Source: Bog-756 sp963725395
GTDB taxonomy: Bacteria; Actinomycetota; Acidimicrobiia; Acidimicrobiales; RAAP-2
Direction of reading: 5' to 3'
Assembly: GCA_963725395.1 (NCBI GenBank)
Contig: CAVRYH010000002.1
Coordinates: 558,001-622,000, forward strand
DNA length: 64,000 nucleotides
Part shown: piece by piece, positions 23,513 to 30,928 of the stretch
How positions within the stretch are numbered: the first letter of the stretch is position 1
How the letters are laid out: every line of letters begins with the position of its first letter
The notes under the pieces: generated by a model
What the model was told of the DNA's origin: nothing
What the model saw: the letters and a program-made list of their open reading frames with translations, nothing else
The model's database searches: none
Position numbers and translations under genes: made by a program

Positions 23513-24904
23513 TCATCGATCGAGCGAGACCACCCTCACCCCCGGGAGCGTGGGGGGCTTGTCCTCAAGCTTTTGAACCGCGAGGGCTGCGCTCCTGCGA
23601 TGAGAGCGATGCACGAGCATGATGGCTATGCCGAGTTGAAACGTCAAGAGGAACATGAAGAGTCCGCTGCCTCCGACGAGTTGGAGGCCGTGCTCGTCCA
23701 GCGGTGAGCTACCTCGGGCCCAGGAATGCCAATTCGGTGCCCACCAATGGACGAAGGTGCAGGCCCCCACGAGCGCCCAAACCCAGCCGCCCCGAGGGCG
23801 ATCGTCGGCGAGGACGAGCCACACCAAGAGGGGGACGATCCAGACGATGTGATGCGTCCAGGTGACCGGGGAGGCCATGAGACCGGTCACCGCACAGACG
23901 ATGATGCCCAGAAACGCCGATGACGACCGGTAGGCCCAGACCGCCAGCGCAGTTCCAGCAATTAAGACCACCCCCTCGAACAAGAGCGTGACCGCCCCTG
24001 GGACCGGCCCATGGTTGAACCGATACAGGACGCTTGCGATGCTCTGGTTGTTGAAGCTGAAGGTTCGGCCGATCCGCTTGGTGTCCTGGACGTATCTCGT
24101 CCAGAAGGACCACGATTCTTTCGGTGCGAGGACGGCCATGGCCATCGCACACCCGATGAAGACCCCGAGGCTGGTGAGGGCCTCACGAACCTGGCGGGTC
24201 AGGAACAGGAACGGGATGAACACCAGCGGAGTCAGCTTCAGCGCGGCGGCGATTCCCGTCAGGACACCGCGTGGTACGCGCACCCGTCCGATCTGAATCG
24301 ACTGAGTCAGGTCGACCAGGATCGCCGCGGCCAGGAGGAGATTGATCTGCCCGTAGGCGAAGGTGAGCATGACCGGGTACAGCAGAACGGTCGGGCCCAT
24401 GAGGGCAAGCGACCATTTGACTACCATCGGACGACCCATGCTCGGCCGGACTGCCCGCAGCGAAACGGCAAGAAGCAGCCAAAGGGAAGCGGCATTGACG
24501 AGTGCCCACCAGGTGCGTGCCCATTGCAGCGGAAGGGCGTTCAGGGGCAAGAAGAACAGCGCCGACGTCGGCGGATAGGTGAACCACAACTGGTTACCGG
24601 GTGTCCGGGTCGTATAGAGCGTTCCGGAGAACAGTCGGGAGGCTCCCGCCAGGTAGACGTCGATGTCCACCTGGTTGTGCAGGGAGAAGGCAACCGCTGC
24701 TGCCACCGTGGCCGAGGCGGACACTGCTCCGAGCGCCCAGAGCGCGGCACCCCCCACGGAAGGCCGCGTGCCCCTCCGGCTCTCCGAATCGGAGTCCTCA
24801 GGCGGGTACCTTGCCGGACCGGGGACCTCTGATCGGATGCCAGCGTCGTCATCTGCCCCCCCACTCTCACAGGGAGCCGCAATCGCGTCCTTGCCATCGA
24901 GCAC
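23513..24904 (-). CDS. GT87-family (DUF2029) polyprenyl-phosphate-dependent glycosyltransferase
   Basis: 463 residues with about ten hydrophobic helices. The first loop carries DIDVYLAGASRLFSG and TYPPTSALFFLPL, the region that in GT87/GT-C mannosyltransferases contains the catalytic acidic residues and a YPP motif. Further on, YGQINLLLAAAILV and SPVTWTHHIVW are also characteristic (N-Q-Sxx and W-x-H-H). Relatives in mycobacteria add mannose or arabinose to lipid-linked or lipoglycan acceptors using polyprenyl-phospho-sugars on the outer face of the membrane. The GTG start at 24904 precedes a soluble N-terminal segment of about 50 residues. The acceptor is unknown. Confidence 0.85.
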   Translation of the reverse strand: MLDGKDAIAAPCESGGADDDAGIRSEVPGPARYPPEDSDSESRRGTRPSVGGAALWALGAVSASATVAAAVAFSLHNQVDIDVYLAGASRLFSGTLYTTRTPGNQLWFTYPPTSALFFLPLNALPLQWARTWWALVNAASLWLLLAVSLRAVRPSMGRPMVVKWSLALMGPTVLLYPVMLTFAYGQINLLLAAAILVDLTQSIQIGRVRVPRGVLTGIAAALKLTPLVFIPFLFLTRQVREALTSLGVFIGCAMAMAVLAPKESWSFWTRYVQDTKRIGRTFSFNNQSIASVLYRFNHGPVPGAVTLLFEGVVLIAGTALAVWAYRSSSAFLGIIVCAVTGLMASPVTWTHHIVWIVPLLVWLVLADDRPRGGWVWALVGACTFVHWWAPNWHSWARGSSPLDEHGLQLVGGSGLFMFLLTFQLGIAIMLVHRSHRRSAALAVQKLEDKPPTLPGVRVVSLDR

Positions 24905-24927
24905 GGATCAACGATACGCCGTCGAGA

Positions 24928-25476
24928 TCACCCCATCGATTTCGCACCGTCGATGGATTCGCGGATGATGTCGGCGTGTCCCGCGTGCTGTGCGGTCTCG
25001 GCGATGATGTGAAGGAGAACCCGGCGGGCCGACCACGAGGCACCGGGCTCGAACCAGGGCGCCTCAGGGAGGGGATGGGAGACGTCGAGGTCGGGGAGGG
25101 TCGCCACCAGTTCGTCCGTCCTTCTCGCCACATCGTCGTAGTCGGCGAGCAAGGTGGCCAGGGTCTCGCCCTCGAGCATTTGAAAGCCCAGGGCGTGGGC
25201 CGCGTACCCGTCCTCGTCGGACGGTTGGAGAGCGGCTGCCCCGTGGGCGATGAACTCTGCCCACCCCCGTTCCACACTGGTCACGTGTTTGATCACGCCG
25301 CCGAGGCACAACGCGCTCACCGTGGCGCGGTCTGCGGCCTGCTCGTCGGTCAGGCCACGAACGGTGTATTGCAGGAAGTGGCGGCTGTCGGCCAGCGAGG
25401 CCAGCAGATCGGATCGCTCGCCGGCCGCCACTGCTGCATGGTCGCCCGCGGCAGCCATGGCGCCGACGGCGTTCAC
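24928..25476 (-). CDS. DinB-fold (DUF664) protein
   Basis: 182 residues. A four-helix DinB-type protein with the three-histidine metal pattern: IKHVTSVERGW (first His), then ARRVLLHIIAETAQHAGHADIIRESIDG (further His residues near the C-terminus). In actinomycetes such proteins include mycothiol-dependent S-transferases and metal-binding enzymes of unknown reaction. The GTG start at 25476 overlaps the stop of the upstream TIGR03086 gene (GTGA), so both are made together; an ATG at 25458 is possible. The pair lies opposite a WYL regulator. Confidence 0.8.
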   Translation of the reverse strand: MNAVGAMAAAGDHAAVAAGERSDLLASLADSRHFLQYTVRGLTDEQAADRATVSALCLGGVIKHVTSVERGWAEFIAHGAAALQPSDEDGYAAHALGFQMLEGETLATLLADYDDVARRTDELVATLPDLDVSHPLPEAPWFEPGASWSARRVLLHIIAETAQHAGHADIIRESIDGAKSMG

Positions 25477-26090
25477 CCGGCCCGCCGACTGTCGAGGGTG
25501 CCCCACTCGGGCTGGCGCCCGAGGTGACCGACGAGTCGGTCGTACCAAGGAGCATCGGGGGGAACCTCGACGAGGGGACCGAAGGGCATGCTCTCGTCGT
25601 CACTGCGGATGTCCGGTGTCACCATCTGCCGCGCGATGGGCATCGCCGCTTCGGCGAGTTCTGGATCCAACAGGGACGTCGAGTCTGTCGCCGTGGCGAG
25701 GTCCCATGAGTGGACGACCTGTTCCATGACATAGATGCAAGCGACGACGTGCGCCGGAAACGCACCGAAGGGAAGGACGATCTCGCCCGAGAAGGCGCCC
25801 GGGTCGCTCCAGGCATCCAGCGCCTCCTGTGCCGATTTGTAGAAGGCTGGCGACCATTCTCTGTCGCCGAGACCGACGACGGCCGGGCCGTCGACGGGAA
25901 TCGCTTCCCGTCGGCCTGCCGAACCGATCCGGTTGGCGCCGAAGAGCATGTGGCCGATGAGGGTCCGGACGTCGAACCGGTCGCAGGGAGTCGGCAGCGT
26001 CATCTCCCCGGGCCCGACGCGGGCAATGGTGCCCGACGACTGGGCGAAGGAGCGTCGCAACAGGTCTCGGGGGTCATTCTGGTCAGCCAT
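25473..26090 (-). CDS. TIGR03086 / mycothiol-dependent maleylpyruvate isomerase-like protein
   Basis: 205 residues from ATG 26090, which has GGAGGTG nine bases upstream. The sequence PTPCDRFDVRTLIGHMLFGANRI and VACIYVMEQVVHSWDLATATD fits the TIGR03086/MDMPI N-terminal four-helix fold, with histidines at HML and HSWDLA as likely zinc ligands. Family members are thought to be mycothiol-linked isomerases or transferases, but most have no known substrate. The second DinB-like gene is coupled to it (GTGA), and the divergent WYL regulator shares an inverted repeat in the promoter gap. Together they look like a small inducible detoxification unit. Confidence 0.8.
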   Translation of the reverse strand: MADQNDPRDLLRRSFAQSSGTIARVGPGEMTLPTPCDRFDVRTLIGHMLFGANRIGSAGRREAIPVDGPAVVGLGDREWSPAFYKSAQEALDAWSDPGAFSGEIVLPFGAFPAHVVACIYVMEQVVHSWDLATATDSTSLLDPELAEAAMPIARQMVTPDIRSDDESMPFGPLVEVPPDAPWYDRLVGHLGRQPEWGTLDSRRAG

Positions 26091-26178
26091 ACGAGCTTCA
26101 CCTCCGTGGTGAGTGGTGGTCCGGACGGGCACAGACGCCGTTGGTCCTGCACCGTCACTGCTGACGATACGAGTAAAA

Positions 26179-26197
26179 CAGGACATCCCCTGTCCTG
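26179..26197. promoter_or_regulatory. inverted repeat, likely operator of the WYL regulator
   Basis: CAGGACA at 26179-26185 and TGTCCTG at 26191-26197 form a 7-base inverted repeat around a five-base TCCCC spacer. It lies 24 bases before the regulator's ATG and 89 bases before the divergent TIGR03086 start. This is a typical position for an autoregulatory site acting on both genes. Confidence 0.55.
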
Positions 26198-26220
26198 ATT
26201 AATGAGATACTCTCGAAATC

Positions 26221-27243
26221 ATGAGGGCGGACCGACTAGTGGCCATCGTTCTCCTGCTCCAGTCCCACGGGCAGCTCACCGCAGTCCAGCTCGCCGAGAT
26301 GTTGGAGACATCCGAACGGACCATCAGGCGCGATCTGGATTCGCTGTCCATGGCCGGCGTCCCGGTCTATTCGCTCAGGGGCAGACACGGTGGGTGGGCC
26401 CTCCTCGGGGACCACAAGCTCAATCTGTCCGGTTTCACCGTCGAAGAGGCACGGGCCTTGTTCCTCGTGGCCGGGTCGCAGGCCAGCGGCATGTCAGGGG
26501 TCGAGCCCGGGCTGCGGTCCGCTCTGCGCAAGGTCCTTGCCGCCCTTCCGGAGCCACTGCGCGATCACGTCAACGCGGCGGAGAGCGCGACCGTCATCGA
26601 CCCGGTGGGGTGGGGGCGGACCAAGGACGAGCCGGCACTCCTCGACCAGCTCAGTACGGCCGTCCTCCAGCGGGTGCAGGCGGACATCAGGTATGCCAAA
26701 CCGGGCCGGGAACCGGAGTGGCGGCGAGTCCACCCTCTTGGGCTCGTGGCCAAGGGGGGAATCTGGTACCTGCTGGCCGGCACTGCCGGTGGGCGTCGGA
26801 CCTTCAGGGTCTCGCGTGTCATTGCGATCCAGATGACGGACGATCCGGTGGAGCTGCCCGAAGGGTTCGATCTCTCCGAGGAGTGGAGCTCGGCGCAGCG
26901 GGACTTTGCCGTGCGCATGGGTCTCATCGAGGTCGAGATCGAGATAGCCGAGCAGTCGGTCCTGGCACTCACCTCGGGCCTGCGCGGATGGACGAGCGTG
27001 GAAGTGGTCCGCCCGATTGAGGGGGTGGAGGCGCGGCGATTGGTCGCGTCCTTCCCCAACGCGCGGGCGGCGGCCGCGCATCTGGCGGCATTCGGGGGAG
27101 ACGTTCGTGTGCTGTCACCGCCGGACGTGCGCTCCGAGCTCCTTCGGATCGGAGAGGCGCTCGTGGAAGTGAACGCCAACGCCGGAGCTGAGGTGCACCT
27201 GCAGGCTGGCCAAGCTCCAGCCGAGGGAGTACAACGGTGTTGA
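26221..27243 (+). CDS. DeoR-type HTH / WYL-domain transcriptional regulator
   Basis: 340 residues. An N-terminal winged helix (RLVAIVLLLQSHGQLTAVQL, then ETSERTIRRDLDSLSMAGVPVYS) is followed by the WYL ligand-sensing domain (about 140-220; RVHPLGLVAKGGIWYLLAGT, FRVSRVIAIQM) and a C-terminal WCX-like extension ending LLRIGEALVEVNANAG. Such regulators sense small ligands and often control adjacent divergent genes. Here these are the TIGR03086/DinB pair across a 130-base gap with an inverted repeat. A small membrane-protein gene overlaps its stop codon, so the rightward transcript may continue through to 27982. Confidence 0.88.
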   Translation: MRADRLVAIVLLLQSHGQLTAVQLAEMLETSERTIRRDLDSLSMAGVPVYSLRGRHGGWALLGDHKLNLSGFTVEEARALFLVAGSQASGMSGVEPGLRSALRKVLAALPEPLRDHVNAAESATVIDPVGWGRTKDEPALLDQLSTAVLQRVQADIRYAKPGREPEWRRVHPLGLVAKGGIWYLLAGTAGGRRTFRVSRVIAIQMTDDPVELPEGFDLSEEWSSAQRDFAVRMGLIEVEIEIAEQSVLALTSGLRGWTSVEVVRPIEGVEARRLVASFPNARAAAAHLAAFGGDVRVLSPPDVRSELLRIGEALVEVNANAGAEVHLQAGQAPAEGVQRC

Positions 27244-27521
27244 GGAATCCGATGCCCACATCCGAGGAGGACCTTCGCCAGGCGGTTGACGATGCCCTGG
27301 AGCCGGCATGGCCCGAGGAGCGTCGGCGAGCGGCCAGGCGTTATTTCTGCTCGACCCTGGCGCGGGTCGGGGTCGGCCTGCTCGGGTTCTTCGGCCTGTC
27401 CCTGGTGGCCGCCTTCGTCACCGGTGCGGCATTTCCTTGGACCTTCTACGTCTTCATCGGGGCCCTGACGACCGGTGCGGCGCTGCATGAGGCACGCGAC
27501 CCCGAGCACCTCCGCCGCTAA
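27237..27521 (+). CDS. small two-helix membrane protein (94 aa)
   Basis: 94 residues: a charged N-terminus (EEDLRQAVDDALEPAWPEERRRAARRYF), two hydrophobic helices (about 41-60 and 65-80) and a short acidic/basic tail. The family is unknown. The GTG start at 27237 lies inside the regulator gene, with ATG 27252 as the alternative. Its stop overlaps the next ATG (TAATG), so it is part of a tight rightward unit between the WYL regulator and the VOC protein. Confidence 0.55.
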   Translation: MLRNPMPTSEEDLRQAVDDALEPAWPEERRRAARRYFCSTLARVGVGLLGFFGLSLVAAFVTGAAFPWTFYVFIGALTTGAALHEARDPEHLRR

Positions 27522-27982
27522 TGGCCAGGGCCAGGCACAATGGTTTCGACCACGTCACGATCGCCGTGACCGATCTCGATGAGGCCCGACGCTTCTTCGG
27601 GCTGCTGGGCTTCGAGGAGACAAAGGCAACGGTCGTCTCCGGCGACGAGATGTCCCGGTACATGGGTATCCCGGCATGGAGCGCTGACCACGTCACCTTG
27701 ACCCTGACCGATGGAGTGACGCATCAGGAAGTCCAGCTTCTGCGGTTCCGCCATCCCCAGGTGTTCGACAATCCGGACGAATGGAATCTGGCGCGGCCGG
27801 GGTTCAACCACGTTTGTTTCGTCGTGGATGACCTCGACGCCGCGCTGGGTCGAATGAGAGCGGCCGGGGTGCAGACCCGCAACGAGATCATGGAGTTCCA
27901 CGACCGACGGCTGGTGTTCCTCGTCGGACCGGGCCAAGTGACGATCGAGCTCGCCGAATGGATGGTGTCCGAGGAGGAGTGA
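27521..27982 (+). CDS. VOC-superfamily (glyoxalase/dioxygenase fold) protein
   Basis: 153 residues with the two beta-alpha-beta-beta-beta modules of the vicinal-oxygen-chelate fold: GFDHVTIAVTDLDEARRFFGLLGFE, then FNHVCFVVDDLDAALGRMRAAGVQ, and FLVGPGQVTIELAEW. Metal ligands are likely His11 of the first module, His of FNHVCF in the second and Glu in TIELAE. It may be a glyoxalase, dioxygenase or resistance protein; the sequence does not decide. It begins within the stop of the small membrane-protein gene. Confidence 0.75.
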   Translation: MARARHNGFDHVTIAVTDLDEARRFFGLLGFEETKATVVSGDEMSRYMGIPAWSADHVTLTLTDGVTHQEVQLLRFRHPQVFDNPDEWNLARPGFNHVCFVVDDLDAALGRMRAAGVQTRNEIMEFHDRRLVFLVGPGQVTIELAEWMVSEEE

Positions 27983-28384
27983 CGACCGACCGATCACCGG
28001 ACCCGGGATGCAGCGGTCGGTGTGGACTGTTCCCCGCGGGACGGCGGGTGACCGGTGGGTGTCGAGGAGCGGGCTGGAGGTCCTGGGCCGGGGGAGTAAC
28101 CCAGTCCGGTCTGCGGTGCGGATTGACCGAAAGTGATCATCTTTTCGCGCAGGGTGACCGGGTCTCGGACTGTCGTCCCAGGTCGCCCCGGGGTTCACGA
28201 ACAGTTCAGCGTTTCGTGACCCAATGGCCATCCTCTCGGTGTTACGAATGCATCGTGCCGGAACGGGCAGTCGACTGATCCCCGGCGCAGCAAGGAGACA
28301 GTAGGTACTGTCGCCGCTGGTCGTCACCCATGGCCCGCGGCCCTGATCCACGAAGAAGGCAGCCACCGGGTCGGAGGTCGGCAG
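27983..28384. other. intergenic, no gene recognised
   Basis: A 400-base spacer after the VOC gene. I see no protein family, RNA or convincing hairpin. The last 100 bases must include the promoter of the following zinc-ribbon gene. Confidence 0.45.
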
Positions 28385-28564
28385 ATGAGTGAGGACGCCA
28401 TGTTTCAAACGTGCCCGAGCTGCGGTTCGGCGGACGTCCCGACCTTGGTCGTGCGCGGAAACTCGGGGAGGCCGGGCCACGGACTGACCCTGCGCTGTCG
28501 GGACTGTGGCAAAGAGACGGCCGACGACCCCATGAACGGGCCCGTCAGGGAGCAGGCCTCCTGA
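28385..28564 (+). CDS. zinc-ribbon miniprotein (59 aa), paralogue of the one at 6457
   Basis: 59 residues starting MSEDAMFQTCPSCGSADVPT and continuing LVVRGN, with a second knuckle RCRDCGK near residue 38. The pattern TCPxCGSxDVPTLVVxG...RCRxC is shared with the 56-residue protein 22 kb away, while the tails differ completely. The paired CxxC knuckles indicate zinc binding. It has no coding neighbour on the same strand within 400 bases upstream and faces the LAFTG protein gene. Function is unknown. Conservation between two loci, one inside the island and one outside, is the main evidence that it is real. Confidence 0.7.
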   Translation: MSEDAMFQTCPSCGSADVPTLVVRGNSGRPGHGLTLRCRDCGKETADDPMNGPVREQAS

Positions 28565-28711
28565 CCGCCCGATGGAGTGCCTCGGGCGGCACAGACGACC
28601 CCGCGTCCCTTCGCGGCCTCCTGTCCTACGGGTGGCGGTCCGTCGGCTCGGACCAGTCGAACCTCACACCGCTTCCCGCGGCCCGACTCGACGGCCGGCG
28701 AGGGTTGCTGA

Positions 28712-29482
28712 TCACAGGGTGTGGACACGCCTCCGACGTCGCAACCACAGCCGGACGAGGGCTCCGAGCGCAAGAAGGCCGAGTCCCACGCCGACGAGCA
28801 CCGGAGCATAGGGACCGTTACCGGTGAAGGCCAGGCCCGATGTGGAGGGGGATGCCACCGAGTCCCCCGACGACCCGGTCGAGTCGGCTGTCGCCGGGGT
28901 CGTCGAGGCCGCCGCCGTTCCTGGCGAAGTGGCTGCCGTGCTGTTCGCCGGGCACTCGGTAGTGCTCGTGGTCGAGCTCGTGCCGGTGGAACTGGTGGTG
29001 CTCGTGGTCGTGCTGGCATCGGTCGATTCGATGGTGCTCGTGGTCGAGGTGGACGAGGTCGAGGAGCTGGAGGTGCTCGTGGTCGAACTGGTGCCGGTCG
29101 ACCCGGTCGTGCTCGTGCTCGAGCTGGGTGACGTCGTCGATGCACTTGCAAGGGTCGTCGAGGTCGTCGAACCGGATGCGGCACAGGCCGCCGTAGTCGT
29201 TGTCGATGCAGAGTCCGTCGTGCTGGTCGTGCCGCCCGCGTCCGTCGAGCTGGTCGTACTGCTGTCGGCCGCTGCCGCTGCGTTGGGATCCTCCGATCCG
29301 GCCCCAATGGAACTAGCCCTACCAGCCACCTGAGAATCGTTGGATCCAGCGCCGGCCACACCGGCCGTCGAGCCCGTAACCGACTGCGTCAGCGGGAGCG
29401 CGCCAGCGGCACCCACGAGTACAACGGTCGCCGTGAGCGAAGCCACAATGGTGCTGCTCACCAGTCTCAGCCTTCGCCGCAT
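28712..29482 (-). CDS. Ser/Thr-rich cell-wall-anchored protein (LAFTG sorting signal)
   Basis: 256 residues from ATG 29482 (AGGAAGGG upstream). It has a signal peptide (RRRLRLVSSTIVASLTATVV, cleavage near AGA), a long stalk of Ser/Thr with Gly and Ala (about 75-205) containing two or three cysteines, and a sorting signal. The signal is LAFTG, a hydrophobic helix (VLVGVGLGLLALGALV), then RRRRR. LAxTG is the form recognised by class E sortases of high-GC actinomycetes, so the protein should be linked to peptidoglycan. The low-complexity stalk is probably O-glycosylated. It has no adhesive or catalytic domain that I can see, and no sortase gene is in the window. Confidence 0.8.
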   Translation of the reverse strand: MRRRLRLVSSTIVASLTATVVLVGAAGALPLTQSVTGSTAGVAGAGSNDSQVAGRASSIGAGSEDPNAAAAADSSTTSSTDAGGTTSTTDSASTTTTAACAASGSTTSTTLASASTTSPSSSTSTTGSTGTSSTTSTSSSSTSSTSTTSTIESTDASTTTSTTSSTGTSSTTSTTECPANSTAATSPGTAAASTTPATADSTGSSGDSVASPSTSGLAFTGNGPYAPVLVGVGLGLLALGALVRLWLRRRRRVHTL

Positions 29483-29631
29483 GCGAGGATCCCTTCCTGC
29501 GCTGTCGTCAGCGCAGCTCAACGCCGGCAATTCTGCCCGGCGCGGTTGAACGGCGGATGACGACAGGGTGAATCTTTCGCGACATGTAGGGCGCCCGCAC
29601 CTCGTCCCCCGCGGGGCGGTCCCGGCGGGCG

Positions 29632-30810
29632 TCAGGAGCGGAGTAGTCGCCGCACCGCTTCGTCGATCACCTCTGGTTGCTTGCAGAAGGCAAACCGCAC
29701 CAGGGACCGACCGGCTTCCTTGTCGTCATAGAGGACAGATGCAGGAATGGCGACGACTCCGCAACGCTCTGGTAGCCGTCTGCAGAACTCGAGACCGTCC
29801 GCCTCTCCGGCCGGTCGGATGTCGACCATGGCGAAGTAGGTGGCCATGGGTCGGAAGACGTCGAACCCGGCGGCCTCCAATCCGTCGCACAGACGGTCAC
29901 GGCGAATCGCCAGATCAGCGGCCGCTGCGATGAAGAACTCATCGGGCAACCGGAGGCCGACGGCCACCGCAGGCTGGAACGGGGCACCGTTGACGTAGGT
30001 CAGGAACTGCTTGATGGTACGTACCGCGCCCACCAGCGCTGCCGGTCCGCACACCCATCCGATCTTCCACCCGGTGAACGAGAATGTCTTCCCGGCACTC
30101 GAGACGGTCAGTGTCCTCTCGGCCATGCCGGGGAACGAGGCCAACGGAATGTGCCGTCCGTCGAACACGAGGTGCTCGTACACCTCGTCGGTTATCACGA
30201 GGACGTCGGCGTCGATGCACACCTTGGCGATGGCGGCGAGCTCCTGGGGACTGAACACCTTCCCTGTCGGGTTGTGCGGGGTGTTGAGGAGCACCAGGCG
30301 GGTGCGGGAGGTGATGGCGGCTCTGAGCTGGTCGATGTCGAACGTCCAGGATGGGGGAGTGAGCGGCACCATCCGGCGGGTGGCTCCGGCCATAGCCACC
30401 GCGGGGGCGTAGGAGTCGAAGTAGGGCTCGAACATCACCACCTCGTCGCCAGGCTCACAAAGGGCCAGGATCGAAGCGGTGATGGCCTCGGTCGCCCCTG
30501 CGGTGACCAGCACTTCGCCGTCGGGATGGAATTCCAATCCGTAGAAGTGCAACTGGTGATCGGCGATGGCTTGGCGCAGCTCCGGTGTGCCCGGACCGGG
30601 GGGATATTGATTGTGGCCGTCCCGGATGGCTTTGACGGCAGCCTCGGCGATGACGGCGGGCCCGTCCGAATCGGGGAATCCTTGCCCGAGGTTTATCGAA
30701 TCGGTCCTTTCGGCCAGTGCCGACATCTCGGCGAAGATGGTGACACCGAACTCCTGCATCCTCGAGGTCAGTACGGGCCTCGGGAGTGGGTCCCGGCCGA
30801 TCGTCTCCAT
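29632..30810 (-). CDS. class I PLP aminotransferase (DapC/kynurenine aminotransferase-like)
   Basis: 392 residues of fold-type I aminotransferase: SINLGQGFPDSDGP (substrate loop), YPPGPGTPELRQAI, VTAGATEAI, FEPYFDSYAP, NTPHNPTGKVF, VITDEVYEHLVFDG (Asp and Tyr contacts to PLP) and SSAGKTFSFTGWKIGW with the Schiff-base Lys. The ending VRFAFCKQPEVIDEAVRRL carries the carboxylate-binding Arg. The MQEFGVTIFAEMSALA start is typical of the succinyldiaminopimelate/kynurenine/methionine aminotransferase group in actinomycetes, and substrate choice cannot be read. ATG 30810 is used. GTG 30834 or ATG 30882 are possible, but the latter nearly reaches the divergent phosphoesterase gene. Confidence 0.88.
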   Translation of the reverse strand: METIGRDPLPRPVLTSRMQEFGVTIFAEMSALAERTDSINLGQGFPDSDGPAVIAEAAVKAIRDGHNQYPPGPGTPELRQAIADHQLHFYGLEFHPDGEVLVTAGATEAITASILALCEPGDEVVMFEPYFDSYAPAVAMAGATRRMVPLTPPSWTFDIDQLRAAITSRTRLVLLNTPHNPTGKVFSPQELAAIAKVCIDADVLVITDEVYEHLVFDGRHIPLASFPGMAERTLTVSSAGKTFSFTGWKIGWVCGPAALVGAVRTIKQFLTYVNGAPFQPAVAVGLRLPDEFFIAAAADLAIRRDRLCDGLEAAGFDVFRPMATYFAMVDIRPAGEADGLEFCRRLPERCGVVAIPASVLYDDKEAGRSLVRFAFCKQPEVIDEAVRRLLRS

Positions 30811-30928
30811 GTCGTTCCCGTTCGGTCCGGTCACTGCCGCAGTGTAGGGGACTTCGTCCTGTCGGCCCAGGTCTGCGGCCATTCTGGTCTGATTGTCAGC
30901 GGGCACGACCGTTGTTAGCGTGGCGCCG

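Noticed and set aside
28721..29333. Long Val/Glu-rich open frames opposite the LAFTG protein
   Set aside because: They arise from the complementary strand of Ser/Thr-rich codons. The real gene has a signal peptide, a ribosome-binding site and a sorting signal.
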